Positions 8,814 to 18,466 of a DNA stretch of 64,000 nt are shown piece after piece (position 1 is the first letter of the stretch; each line of letters starts with the position of its first letter). The notes under the pieces are model-generated. The model was not told the DNA's origin. It searched no databases and saw only the letters and a program-made list of their open reading frames with translations. The position numbers and the translations under genes were made by a program. This DNA comes from Palsa-506 sp963709075 (GTDB lineage Bacteria > Actinomycetota > Actinomycetes > Streptosporangiales > Streptosporangiaceae), in assembly GCA_963709075.1 (NCBI GenBank), contig CAVPUY010000009.1:434001-498000 (forward strand). The letters run 5' to 3'.

Positions 8814-9655
8814 TGGGTACTCCTGTCGGGCAGCAGCTGGCCGATTCCCTCGATGACGTAGTCGGGCCGGACCTGCGAGCCGGCCAGGTCGCTCACGGCG
8901 GTGGCGCCGGACAGCACGAGCACGCTGGTCATCCCGAGCGGCCCGCTCATCGTCACGTCGGTCGACAGCCGGTCGCCGACGATCGCCGTGCTGGCCGGCG
9001 ACGATGCCAGCCGCCGCAGCAGCTCGGCGGCCATCTGGTCGCCGGGCTTGCCCATGATCGCCTCGGCGCGGGCACCGGTGCACGCCTCGACCGCGGCCAG
9101 CATGGCCGCGCAGTCCGGCAGGCCGCCGTCCGGGGTCGGGCAGAACGGATCCGGGTTCGTGGCGACGATCACGGCGCCGAAGTGCCGGACCGCCCGGTAG
9201 GCGAGCAGCAGCTTCGGGTAGCTGAACGTGCGGTCGAACGACACCACGACGACCCCGGCCGCGGCCGGCTCGGCGGTCACCGTGATGCCGGCCGCGGTCA
9301 GCGTCTGGTCCACCAGCGGCTCGGCGACGGTGAGCACCGCCGCCCCGGGGTGCTGCCTGGTCAGGTAGCCGGTCAGCACCGCCAGCGGGGTGACCACGTC
9401 GGCTTCCGCCGCCGGGATGCCGAGGGCGGACAGCTGCTCCGCGTAGCTCGCGGCCGGCCGCAGCGGGTTGTTGGTCAGGAACACCAGCCGCGAGCCGCCG
9501 CGGCGGATCCGGGCGACGGCCTCCGCCGCGCCGGGCAGCAGCGCGTCACCCAGGTAGACGGTGCCGTCCAGGTCGAGCGCGTAGCCGTCGAAGACCCGCC
9601 CGGGCCGCCGGAGCCCGGCCTGGCCAGGAGCTGCCTGGTGCAGGCCCGCTGTCAC
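8810..9655 (-). CDS. HAD-IIA (NagD-like) sugar-phosphate phosphatase
   Basis: 281 residues from GTG 9655, one base after the stop of the preceding gene. An upstream in-frame start exists but would overlap that gene. HAD motif I is YALDLDGTVYLGD, motif II is VFLTNNPLRP, and motifs III/IV are IMGKPGD and IVGDRLSTDV. The spacing leaves a large C2 cap between II and III, the IIA (NagD/PGP) arrangement. Such enzymes hydrolyse small phosphorylated compounds such as glycerol phosphate, phosphoglycolate or nucleotides. In this operon it may recycle dead-end phospho-polyols (inference). Confidence 0.9.
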   Translation of the reverse strand: MTAGLHQAAPGQAGLRRPGRVFDGYALDLDGTVYLGDALLPGAAEAVARIRRGGSRLVFLTNNPLRPAASYAEQLSALGIPAAEADVVTPLAVLTGYLTRQHPGAAVLTVAEPLVDQTLTAAGITVTAEPAAAGVVVVSFDRTFSYPKLLLAYRAVRHFGAVIVATNPDPFCPTPDGGLPDCAAMLAAVEACTGARAEAIMGKPGDQMAAELLRRLASSPASTAIVGDRLSTDVTMSGPLGMTSVLVLSGATAVSDLAGSQVRPDYVIEGIGQLLPDRSTQ

Positions 9656-9656
9656 G

Positions 9657-11068
9657 TCAGGCCCGCCCGGACGCTGCGGCGGCATCGGCCAGGACCTGGT
9701 CGACGTCGTCGTCCGCCCAGCAGCCGAGCAGCATGGCCAGGTCGGCGACGCCGAACCGGCGGCGCAGCAGCGCGCAGCTGGCCACTGCCCAGCGCGCCTC
9801 GTCGTCGCCGACCGGATCGGGCAGCCCGCTGAACCGCACCGGCAGCCCGGCCGAGCCGAGCGCGCCGGCGAGTTCGGCCGGGCCGGTCAGCATCTCGCCG
9901 AGCGCGGCGTCGTGGCTCTCCCAGTCCTTCCGCAGGCCGGCCAGCGGATCGGCGCCGGCGGCGAGCGCCGCCAGCTTCCGCGCGTAGTCGGCGAAGCACT
10001 CGGCGGCCATCGCCCCGCCGCCGTCGATGTCCGCTGAATGCCGCGCTGATCCGTTCCCTGGCCTGGTCGGCATCGGGGATCCTGGCCGGCCGGTCCAGCG
10101 CCCCCTCGCCGATCTTGCGCCGGACGTGCGCCCAGGTGGCGGCGGCGACGATGCTGGCCACGCCGACCTTCGTGCCGTGCTGGCTGCGGTAGCGCCCGCG
10201 GGCGGTGTCGGCCATCTCCAGCAGGTGGCTGATCGCGTGTTCCATGCCCGAGCTCGGCGCGGTCGAGCCGGCCACGCCCATCGCGATGCCGCTGAGGGTG
10301 AGGATCCTGGCCAGCTCGGCAAGCGCCGCCGAGTCGCTGTCCAGCCCGGCCGCCAGCGTCAGCAGCCGCTCGCCGTGCCGCCGGCTGAGCCCGGTGACGG
10401 CCGGGTCGTAGGACGGGTCGGTGCCGACGACGCTGGCCAGGTACCAGTCCGCGGTGGAGCTGAACATCGAGGCCAGGTCGCCGACCCCGGCCAGGTTCAG
10501 CTCGGCCGGGGCGCCGCCCAGGATCGCCGGATCGATCAGCAGCGTGTCCGGCCAGCGGGATGGCGAGGTGCGCTTGACGCCATGGTGCAGCAGCACGGAG
10601 AACGGGTCCGCGTAGCCGTTGACGCTGGTCGCGGTCTGCACCACGACCAGCGGCGTGCCCGCGGCCGCGGCGAACTTGCCGATGTCGGTGATCGTCCCCG
10701 ACCCGATGGTGACCACGCAGCCGGCCCCGGCGACCGCCTGCCTGGCGGCCGCCACGGTCGGCCCGTCGGCGTGTACCCGGCCGTCCGGCGGCCCGACGGT
10801 GACCCACTCGACGCCGAAGCCGCGGCCGATCACCTCGGTCGCCTCGGCCCGCAGGTCCCGCCCGGCCACGGTCATCGGCGTCGCGGCGGCCAGCACGACC
10901 ACGCCGGCGCCGGACCGGGGGAACTCGGCGACCGCGCCGGCCAGCTCGTCCAGCGCGCCGTCGCCCTCGATGACCCGGCCCAGGCCAAGCGATCGCAGCC
11001 GGGCGGCTCCCGGCGCGGCGGCCAGCTCGGCGCGCAGCGCGTCAAGGTCCAGCGATTGTCCGGGTCAT
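9657..11068 (-). CDS. sn-Glycerol-1-phosphate dehydrogenase-like (EgsA/AraM) enzyme, two frameshifts
   Basis: The sequence has an iron-alcohol-dehydrogenase fold of the EgsA/AraM branch. VVTIGSGTITDIGKFAAAA binds NAD(P). TATSVNGYADPFSVLLHHGV and AGVGDLASMFSSTADWYLA are family-specific. Metal ligands are expected in the Asp of GVGDLAS, and in SSGMEHAISHLLEM and SQHGTKVG. The reading frame changes near 10036 (after ERISAAF) and resumes at ADIDGGGAMAAECFADYARK. A second shift near 11056 is needed to reach ATG 11068, because no ATG or GTG precedes the conserved N-terminus in its own frame. The family interconverts DHAP and glycerol-1-phosphate. It lies 5 bp after the second FGGY kinase gene and runs directly into the HAD gene. 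Confidence 0.8.
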
Positions 11069-11073
11069 CCGGC

Positions 11074-12551
11074 TCACGCTAGCGCCCCCTCGGCGCCGTC
11101 GTAGAGCGCGCGGTACTGGGCGTACCGCTCCGCGTACACCGCCCGGGCCGCGCTGTCCGGCTGATAGCACCGCGGCGCGACCTGCACGGTCCTGGCCACC
11201 GCGTCGGCGGCGTCGGCGAACGTGCCTGCCGCCAGGCCCGCGAGCACCGCGGCGCCGAGCGCGGTCGGCTCATCGGCCAGCACCGGCTGGATCGTCCGGC
11301 CGGTGACGTCGGCCTTGATCTGCAGCCACAGCTCGCTGCGGGCGCCGCCGCCGACCACCCGGATCTCCTCGCCGCCGAGGCCGAGCGCGTCCAGCCGCCC
11401 GAGCACGTCGTTCAGCGCGAACGCGCAGCCCTCGAGCACCGCCCTGGCCAGGTGCGCCCGCTCGTGGTTCATGCCGAGGCCGCCGAAGACGCCGCGCATC
11501 CGGTCGTTCCACCGCGGCACGGTCGCCCCGGAGATCGTCGGCAGGAACAGCACGCCGTCCGCGCCGGCCGGCGCCTGCGCCGCCTGCGCGAACAGCCCGG
11601 CCTGGTCGGTGCCGAGGATGGCCTGGGCGCACCAGAGCGTGCAGCCGCCGGAGACGAACCCGGGGTTCTCCACGAGCAGCAGGCCGGTGATCGCGTGCGC
11701 GTGCGTCTCCACCACCCGCTCCGCGTCGAAGACCGGCTCCGGCGCGGTCGCCGCGACCGGCTCGGCGGTGCCGGTCACGTCCGCGACCAGCCCTGGCGTG
11801 ATCGCCCCGGCCCCGACGCAGGCGGCGTGCTCGTCGCCGGTCCCGGTCACCACGGCGCACTCCGTCGCCAGCCCGAGCTCGGCCGCGGCGGCCGCGGTCA
11901 GCGTCCCGGCGACCTGCGCGGACGGGCGGATGTCGGCAAGCAGCGCGGGATCAAGGCCGGCCGCCTGCAGCATCCCGTCGTCCCAGCTGCCGGTCCGCAC
12001 GTCGTAAAGCAGCGTGGACGAGGCGTTGGCGTGATCCTGCGCGAGCACGCCGGTCAGCCAGCCGAGCAGGTAGCCGCCGACCGGCGGGAACGACCTCGCC
12101 TGGCGGAAGCGGCCGGCTCGTTGTCGCGCAGCCACATCAGCTTCGGCGCGACGTGCGAGGCGTCGGCGTTCAGCCCGGTGGTGGCGAAGATGTGGTCGGT
12201 GCCCAGCCGCCCGGCCAGGGCGGCCGCCTGGCCGGTGGCCCGGCGGTCCAGCCAGATGATGGCCGGCCGCAGCGGCCGGAGCTTGGCATCGACCGCGACG
12301 ACGCCGTCCACCTGGGACGCCAGCCCGAGATGGGTCACCTGCGACGGCCGGACCCCGGTGCTGTACATCAGCTCGCGGACGGCCAGGGTCAGGCAGCGGG
12401 TCCAGTCGGCCGGGTCCTGCTCGGCCCAGCCGCTGGCCGGATGGCTCATCGCGCAGCCGTGCCCGGCTGACCCGATGGTCCGGCCGTCCGGGTCGAGCAG
12501 CACGGCCTTCACGCTCTGCGACCCGACGTCAGCCCCGATCAGGTAGCCCAC
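11074..12551 (-). CDS. FGGY-family kinase, xylulokinase-like (one frameshift)
   Basis: About 492 residues from GTG 12551, with GGAGGAAA as ribosome site. The N-terminal YLIGADVGSQSVKAVLLD, then ASQVDGVVAVDAKLRPLRP and IIWLDRRAT, and the C-terminal IRVVGGGARSELWLQIKADV and DEPTALGAAVLAGLAAG, identify the xylulokinase-like FGGY branch. The frame breaks near 12113: LMWLRDNEPA joins RFRQARSFPP if one C is restored in the CC run, and both halves are otherwise intact. Two FGGY kinases of different branches in one unit suggest two substrates or a two-step route. The permease gene lies 25 bp upstream. Confidence 0.85.
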
Positions 12552-12576
12552 GGGCGGGTTTCCTCCGGGCCCGGCA

Positions 12577-14140
12577 TCACAGCCCTTCGTTGATGAGCCG
12601 GCCGGCCGACTCGTACTTCGCCCGGTTCCTGGCCTTCAGGTAGAACGCGCCGCCCACCCCGATCAGCACGACCAGCAGGTCGATCGGCCCGAGCCAGACC
12701 GCGTAGTGGTAGCCGCTGCCGAGGAACAGGATGTTCTTGAACAGCAGGTAGATCACGATCGACCTGGGCGACGAACGAGATGCCGGGCGCGAGCATGGTC
12801 TTCCACCAGTGCACGTCGTCCGGGTGCTCGCGGGTGAAGTAGATCAGGATGCTGAGCGACACCAGCGCCTGCACCGACAGGATGATGATCACGCCCATCA
12901 CCGCCATCAGGCCGTAGACCTGCAGGTAGGCGATGTGCAGCGGGTCGCCGGTGCCGACGAAGACGGCGAAGCCGAGCACGATGAGGGCGGCGATCACCGA
13001 CTGGGTGACCGACGCGATGTGCGGGCTCTTCCACTTGTGGTGCGTCTTGCCGAGCGCCCTGGGCAGCAGCCCCTCGCGGCCGAGCGAGTAGAAGTACCGC
13101 GCGGTCGTGTTGTGGAAAGCCATCCCGCAGGCGAACGAGCCGGTGATGATCAGGAAGCTCATGATCGAGCCGACCCAGTGACCGGCGATCGCGTTCGCCG
13201 GGCCCAGGTAGTACTGCGCGGAGTTGTTCTGCGCCTGCACCTGCGCCGCGTGCACCGACGAGTAGCCGGCGAACGGCGCCCAGCTGGTCAGCGTGTAGAA
13301 CACGCCGAGCCCGATGACCGAGATGTACGTCGCCCGCGGCACGATCTTCTTCGGGTTCTTGGACTCCTCGCCGTAGTTGGGTGCCATCTCGAAGCCGACC
13401 CAGGACCAGAACGCGAAGAAGATGCCGATGCCGGCCGCCCCGGCCACCAGCCCGTGCGAGGCGGGGAAGCCCTTGAACGCGTTCACCGGGTTGAGCGCGG
13501 CGAGCGGCAGGCCGCCGTGCGCGAACATCACGATGTCGAAGATCACCAGGATCACGACCTCGCTGATCAGGCCGACGGCGAGCACCACGGTGGACAGCCG
13601 CACGTCGAACCAGGCGAGGATCGAGATCAGCGCCACCATGCCGAGGGCCAGCCACGGCCAGGCGATGTTGGTGCCGTACTGGGCCAGCTTGATATTCAGG
13701 AAGTAGGCGAACCCGCCGCACAGCGACGCCTCGAACACCGAGTAGGCGAGCACGGCGCCGAACCCGGTGCCCATGCCGATCTCCCGGCCGAGGCCGTGGC
13801 TGATGTAGGAGTAGAAGCCGCCCGCTGTGGTCTTCTTCCTGGCCATCGCCACGTAGCCGACCGAGAAGATCACCAGCACGACCGCGGCGAACGCGAAGCC
13901 GGCCGGCGTGCCCACGCCGTTGCCGAAGCCGACCGAGATCGGCGTGTTGAATAGCATCGCCGAGATCGGCGCGGCGCCGGTCACCGTGAGGAACAGCACC
14001 CCCCACAGGCCGATCGCGTGCTTCCGCAGCTTGGGGACATCTTCGCGCTGCGAGATGTCGACGCTCTCGGCGAGGCGCCCGGCCTTCCCGCCGACGCCGC
14101 CCTCGCCGGTGGCTCCGGTTTGCTCTCGGGTGTCCGACAT
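12577..14140 (-). CDS. APC superfamily amino acid/amine permease (frameshift near C-terminus)
   Basis: About 520 residues from ATG 14140, with GAGGAGG 10 bp upstream. A soluble N-terminus of about 40 residues is followed by 12 predicted membrane helices. These include GLWGVLFLTVTGAAPISAML, KKTTAGGFYSYISHGLGREI and FFAFWSWVGFEMAPNYGEES, all hallmarks of APC transporters. The frame shifts near 12760. The continuing frame reads IVIYLLFKNILFLGSGYHYA to INEGL and ends at 12577, restoring the last helices. It heads the minus-strand polyol-phosphate unit but faces the microcompartment operon. RMM loci usually have such a permease, so it probably imports the amine (aminoacetone/aminopropanol-type) substrate (inference). 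Confidence 0.85.
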
Positions 14141-14377
14141 GCAGCCAGCCTCCTCAGTGGGCCGGGCCTAGTGCCTCGCGCTAACGGCGACGCACGTGGG
14201 GGTTACCGCCGCCGGTTCGCCGGGCGGCGTTTACGGTCGGACCCATGACGGCAGCCTGCGGCCGCCGGCGCGAGGCCGGCCTGGTGGAGGTATTCCGGGG
14301 GCATGCGGCGCGTGGCGAGCTCGCCAGTGACCGCTTAGCAGCGTCATCGGCACGCTCCTGTCGCCCGACGGACCCCG

Positions 14378-14421
14378 ACCGTAACATGACGATTTCTGGG
14401 CTGACAAGACTTTCGGTCAGC
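14378..14421 (-). promoter_or_regulatory. Candidate promoter for the permease-led unit
   Basis: Read on the minus strand, TTGTCA (14407-14402) and TACGGT (14383-14378) are separated by 18 bp, a plausible actinobacterial -35/-10 pair pointing towards the permease. A perfect inverted repeat GCTGAC-N10-GTCAGC (14400-14421) covers the -35 box and may be an operator. The 377-bp gap 14141-14517 otherwise contains no convincing gene. Confidence 0.35.
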
Positions 14422-14444
14422 AGAAAATGGGCTATATCCCGCTC

Positions 14445-14479
14445 TTGACTATTGGGTCCGACCGATCAATGATCTGGTC
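14445..14479 (+). promoter_or_regulatory. Promoter and palindromic operator of the microcompartment operon
   Basis: TTGACT (14445-14450), a 17-bp spacer and AATGAT (14468-14473) form a -35/-10 pair 45 bp before the first gene. The -10 lies inside an imperfect palindrome, GACCGATCAATGATCTGGTC (14460-14479), whose core ATCA-a-TGAT is perfectly symmetric. The operon's last gene is a GntR/UTRA repressor, so this is the best candidate for its binding site. Binding itself is inferred. Confidence 0.5.
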
Positions 14480-14517
14480 TGTTATGGTTTGCGGCTGCCG
14501 GTGACGAGGGCAGGGCG

Positions 14518-15807
14518 ATGCACGACTACGACGTCTTCAGCATGCAGTCCAAGGCCGAGGTCCTGGCGAAGTCCCGGGAGTACTGGAATCCCGGCAAGAC
14601 CGACTTCTGGGCCGAGACGGGCGTGGACCTCGTCATCGACCGCCGGGAGAGCTATTTCATCTGGGACATGTCCGGCCTGCGCCTCATCGACGTGCACCTG
14701 AACGGCGGCACCTACAACCTCGGCCACCGCAACCCGGAGCTTGTCGAGGCCATCACCACCGGGATGGAGTCCTTCGACATCGGCAACCATCACTTCCCGT
14801 CCAGCGCCAGGGCGGCGCTCGCCGAGGCGCTGATCCGGACCGCGCCGCCGAACCTGACCAAGGTGGTCTACGGCAGCGGCGGCGGCGAGGCGATCGACAT
14901 CGCGCTGAAGACCGCGCGGCACGCCACCAAGCGGCGCAAGATCGTCTCGATCATCAAGGCCTACCATGGCCATACCGGGCTCGCCGTGGCCACCGGCGAC
15001 GACCGGTTCTCCCGGCTGTTCCTTTCCGACCGGCCGGACGAGTTCAGCCAGCTGCCGTTCAACGACATCGGCGCGATGGAGGCGGCGCTGGCGGCCGGCG
15101 ACGTGGCGGCGGTGATCATGGAGACGATCCCGGCGACCTACGGCTTCCCGCTGCCGCTGCCGGGTTACCTGGAAGCGGTCAAGGCGCTCTGCGAGCGGCA
15201 CGGCACGCTCTACATCGCCGACGAGGTGCAGACCGGGCTGATGCGCACCGGCGAGATGTGGGCGATCACCAAGCACGGCATCGAGCCGGACATCCTGGTC
15301 ACCGGCAAGGGCCTGTCCGGCGGGATGTACCCGATCGCCGCCGTGCTGGTCAGCGAGCAGTGCGCGGGCTGGCTCACCGAGGACGGCTTCGCGCACATCT
15401 CCAGCTTCGGCGGCGCCGAGCTCGGCTGCGTCGCCGCGCTGAAGACGCTGGAGATCTGCGCCAGGCCGGAGACCCGGTCGATGGTGCACTACATCGCCGA
15501 CCTGATCGGCCGCGGCCTGCGGGCGATCCAGCGCGAATACCCGGACTGGTTCACCGGCATCCGGCAGAACGGCGTGGTGATGGGCCTGGAGTTCGACCAC
15601 CCGGAAGGGGCGAAGTACGTGATGCGGCAGCTTTACCGCACCGGGGTCTGGGCGATCTTCTCGACCCTGGACCCGCGGGTGCTGCAGTACAAGCCCGGCC
15701 TGCTGATGACGCCGGAGCTGTCCGAGGAGCTGCTTGAGCGGACCGAGGCCGGGATCGGCCAGGCTTACGCCGAGGTCAGGCGCAGCCGGGTGGGCAGCCA
15801 GCGGTGA
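14518..15807 (+). CDS. Class-III PLP aminotransferase-fold enzyme, probable phospho-amino-alcohol phospho-lyase
   Basis: 429 residues from ATG 14518. Class-III features are NGGTYNLGHRNPELVEAI, VYGSGGGEAIDIALKTAR, AYHGHTG, YIADEVQTGLMRTG and the PLP-binding lysine K264 in VTGKGLSGGMYP. Homologues include ethanolamine-phosphate phospho-lyase, which removes ammonia and phosphate from a phospho-amino alcohol. In RMM loci this position is proposed to convert 1-amino-2-propanol O-phosphate to propionaldehyde. It is the first gene of the shell operon, and its TGA overlaps the GTG of the aldehyde dehydrogenase gene. A true transaminase cannot be excluded. Confidence 0.85.
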   Translation: MHDYDVFSMQSKAEVLAKSREYWNPGKTDFWAETGVDLVIDRRESYFIWDMSGLRLIDVHLNGGTYNLGHRNPELVEAITTGMESFDIGNHHFPSSARAALAEALIRTAPPNLTKVVYGSGGGEAIDIALKTARHATKRRKIVSIIKAYHGHTGLAVATGDDRFSRLFLSDRPDEFSQLPFNDIGAMEAALAAGDVAAVIMETIPATYGFPLPLPGYLEAVKALCERHGTLYIADEVQTGLMRTGEMWAITKHGIEPDILVTGKGLSGGMYPIAAVLVSEQCAGWLTEDGFAHISSFGGAELGCVAALKTLEICARPETRSMVHYIADLIGRGLRAIQREYPDWFTGIRQNGVVMGLEFDHPEGAKYVMRQLYRTGVWAIFSTLDPRVLQYKPGLLMTPELSEELLERTEAGIGQAYAEVRRSRVGSQR

Positions 15808-17374
15808 CTGCGCCAGCCACCGCCGAGGCGCCCGCGGTCAGCCCGGCCACCGCGATCTACCGGGCCAGGCAGATGCTGGCCCGGGCGCACTGGGCGGCCG
15901 GCGCCTTCGCCGAGTACGACCGCGCGTCGGTGCTGCGGATCGCCGAGGCGGTCGCGACGACGGCGCATTCCCAGGCCGGCCGCTACGCCGAATGGGCGGT
16001 CAAGGAAACCGGGTTCGGCGTGCCTGAGCACAAGATCAGGAAGAACGAGGCCTGCTCGCTCGGCGTCTTCGAGCACTACCGGGACGAGGACCTCGTCAGC
16101 CCCCGGGTGGACACCGACGCCAAGATCGTCTCGCTGCCCCGGCCGGCCGGGGTCGTGCTGGCGCTCACCCCGTCGACCAACCCGGTCTGCAGCGTGTTCT
16201 TCAAGGTCATCCTGGCGCTGCTGACCAGGAACGCGATCGTGATCAGCCCGCACCCGATGGCGAAGGACTGCTGCGCCGACGCGGCCAGGCTGCTGGCCGA
16301 GACCGCGACCGGGGCGGGCGCGCCGGACGGCGTGATCCAGGTGGTCGAGGATGTCACCGTCCCGCTGATCGAGGCGCTGATGGCCGACCCGGTGACCAGC
16401 GTGATCGTGGCCACCGGCGGCACCGCGGTGGTCCGCGCCGCGCACCGGTCCGGCAACCCGGCGCTCGGCGTCGGACCCGGCAACGTGCCGGTGCTCGTCG
16501 ACGCCACCGCGGACCTGGCCGCGGCCGCGCGGCTGATCATCGAGAGCAAGGCGTTCGACAACGCGGTGCTCTGCACCAACGAGTCGGTGCTGATCGTCGA
16601 GGAGGCGGCGGCCGCCCGGCTGCTCAGCGAAATGCAGCGGTGCCGCGCCGTGCTGCTCGACGATGCCGGGCGGGACCGGCTGCGCGACTACCTGTTCCCG
16701 GCGGGCAGGCTCAACGGCGAGGCGATCGGCAAGGACGCCGCCTGGATCGCCGCCCGGGCCGGGCTGCGGGTGCCGCCGCGGACGAAGGTGCTGCTCGCGC
16801 ACTTCGGCCTGGTGCTGCCGGAGGAGAAGCTCGCAAGCGAGAAGCTCTGCCCGGTGCTCGGCGTGGTCCGGGCTGAGTCGGCGGCCCGCGGCATCGAGGC
16901 CGCCCGCGCGGTGGTCAGGATCGGCGGCGCCGGGCACTCGGCGGCCGTGCACAGCCAGGACCCGCGGACCATCATCAGGTTCGCCGACCGGGTCCCGGTA
17001 CTGCGGGTCGCCGTCAACGCGGGCAACAGCACCGGCAGCTCCGGCCTGGACACGAACCTGGCGCCGTCGATGACGCTGGGCACCGGGTTCGCCGGGCACA
17101 GCTCGATCGGCGAGAACCTGGAGCCCCGGCACCTGGTCAACTGGACCCGGGTGGCGTACCACGCGGCGCGAGAGCGTGCCGTTCCACGACTTCGCCGGGA
17201 TCACCACCGGGCGGCCGCCGGACGGCCCGGTGCCCGCGTATCCGGTGGCATCGAACCAGGGATGAGGCCGGCGTCGCGGCGCGCGCCGGCCGCCGCCGCG
17301 GCCTGCCCGACCCGGTCCGGGAGCAGCTCCGGGCGCTGATCATCGAAGAGCTGCAGCAGCTCATCAAGGGGTGA
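15804..17374 (+). CDS. CoA-acylating aldehyde dehydrogenase with C-terminal encapsulation helix (two frameshifts)
   Basis: GTG 15804 overlaps the previous stop. The fold and motifs (PSTNPVCSVFFKVI, ATGGTAVVRAAH, GVGPGNVPVLVD, catalytic C257 in FDNAVLCTNESV) match the acylating PduP/EutE/AdhE branch, which makes acyl-CoA. The uncorrected frame leaves the family near residue 453. Removing one G near 17166 and one G near 17261 gives RESVPFHDFAGITTG, a Pro/Gly linker, then DEAGVAARAG and LPDPVREQLRALIIEELQQL to a stop at 17374, 4 bp before the BMC-T start. That amphipathic tail looks like a microcompartment encapsulation peptide. Its core role is oxidising propionaldehyde to propionyl-CoA inside the shell. 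Confidence 0.88.
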
Positions 17375-17378
17375 GGAG

Positions 17379-17981
17379 ATGGCCGAGCTGCGATCGTTCA
17401 TCTTCCTCGACCAGCTGCAGCCGCAGACCATGTGCTACCTCGGCAGCTGGGTGCGCGGCCGGCCGCCGCGGCTGCGGATGGCTGCGCAGGTCATCGAGAT
17501 CGCGCCCGGGCTGGACATCGAGCCGCTGACCGACGTCGCGGTCAAGGAGGCCGACGTGCAGGCCGGCATCCTGGTGGTGGAGCGCCAGTTCGGCTACCTG
17601 GAGCTGCACGGCACCAACGACGCCGTGCACGCGGCCAGCAGCGCGGTGCTGGCCGCGCTCGGGGTCAGCGCGGACAGCGCCACCCGGCCGCAGGTGCTGG
17701 CGGCCAGGACGATGACGCGGATCGACGCCCAGCACGCGTTCCTGGTGAACAGGAACAAGCTGGGCTCGATGGTGCTGCCGGGCGAATCGCTGTTCGTGCT
17801 TGAGCTGCAGCCTGCCTCGTACGCGATCCTGGCCGCGAACGAGGCGGAGAAGGCGGCGCAGATCAAGATCGTCGACTACCGGATGATCGGCGCCACCGGC
17901 CGGGTCTACCTGTCCGGCCGGGAAGACGACGTCCGCCAGGCCGCCGACGCCGTCACCGCGCTGCTAGGCGACCCGGCATGA
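17379..17981 (+). CDS. BMC-T shell protein (tandem BMC domains)
   Basis: 200 residues with GGTGAGGAG upstream of ATG 17379. Two BMC-fold units are visible, about residues 1-95 and 100-198. The segments GILVVERQFGYLELHG, LPGESLFVLELQPASYAI, NEAEKAAQIKIVDYRMIGAT and GRVYLSG are shared, in register, with the second BMC-T of this operon. Such proteins form pseudohexameric trimers in the shell facets. The position directly after the aldehyde dehydrogenase gene corresponds to the MSM0275 slot of the Mycobacterium smegmatis RMM locus (from memory). The frame is intact. Confidence 0.9.
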   Translation: MAELRSFIFLDQLQPQTMCYLGSWVRGRPPRLRMAAQVIEIAPGLDIEPLTDVAVKEADVQAGILVVERQFGYLELHGTNDAVHAASSAVLAALGVSADSATRPQVLAARTMTRIDAQHAFLVNRNKLGSMVLPGESLFVLELQPASYAILAANEAEKAAQIKIVDYRMIGATGRVYLSGREDDVRQAADAVTALLGDPA

Positions 17982-17993
17982 CACCCCCCAAGG

Positions 17994-18466
17994 GTGACTG
18001 CCCGCCCCCGCCGAGCTCCGCCGCCTGGTGCGAGAGCTCCTCCGCGAGGTCCTGCCCTCGGTGGCGGGTGAGCCGAACCCGTTGAACGTCTTGATCAACG
18101 GGTCAGAACCCGCTGAACGTCATGATCACCGGGTTCCGAGCCGCGGCAGCACGGTGCGGGTGGTGCGGCTGAGCACTGACGAGGAACTGCGGGCGTTCGT
18201 GGCCGAGGTGCTGCGGCTGGCCGGCGACCCCCGGCATCGGCAGGACCTGGAGACGGGCCGGCTCCGGTTCACGCTGGGACAGAGCCAGGCCGATGGCGCA
18301 GCCAAGACAGCCCGCCGGGTCGAGAAGGGGGCGGTGACCGAGCGGGCGGTGCTCGCCGCGGCCAAGGCCGGCGCAGCGGCTCGTGCTCGGCCCGCGCGCG
18401 GTGCTGACCCCGCTGGCCAGGGACAAGGCGCGGGCGCTCGGGGTGCCCGTGCAGAAGGAGCGGTGA
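17994..18466 (+). CDS. RMM-locus accessory protein between BMC-T and BMC-P (two frameshifts)
   Basis: Correcting a C5 run near 18012 joins GTG 17994 (MTARPAELRRLVRELLREVL) to the downstream frame. A second correction near 18375 gives RLVLGPRAVLTPLARDKARA ending GVPVQKER at TGA 18464-18466. The middle contains VRLSTDEELRAFVAEVLRLA and RVEKGAVTERAVLAAAK. Small proteins of this layout occupy the same slot in RMM loci, but I know no established function. A role in shell or enzyme assembly, PduM-like, is possible. The stop overlaps the ATG of the BMC-P gene. Residues ~30-50 are encoded by an imperfect 31-bp direct repeat. Confidence 0.6.

Noticed and set aside
14245..14448. 67-codon ORF in the divergent promoter gap
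   Set aside because: It overlaps the predicted promoter elements, has no ribosome site and no domain.
14482..15600. 372-codon open frame on the minus strand
   Set aside because: It is antisense to the class-III PLP enzyme with clear PLP lysine; no ribosome site and no recognisable domain.
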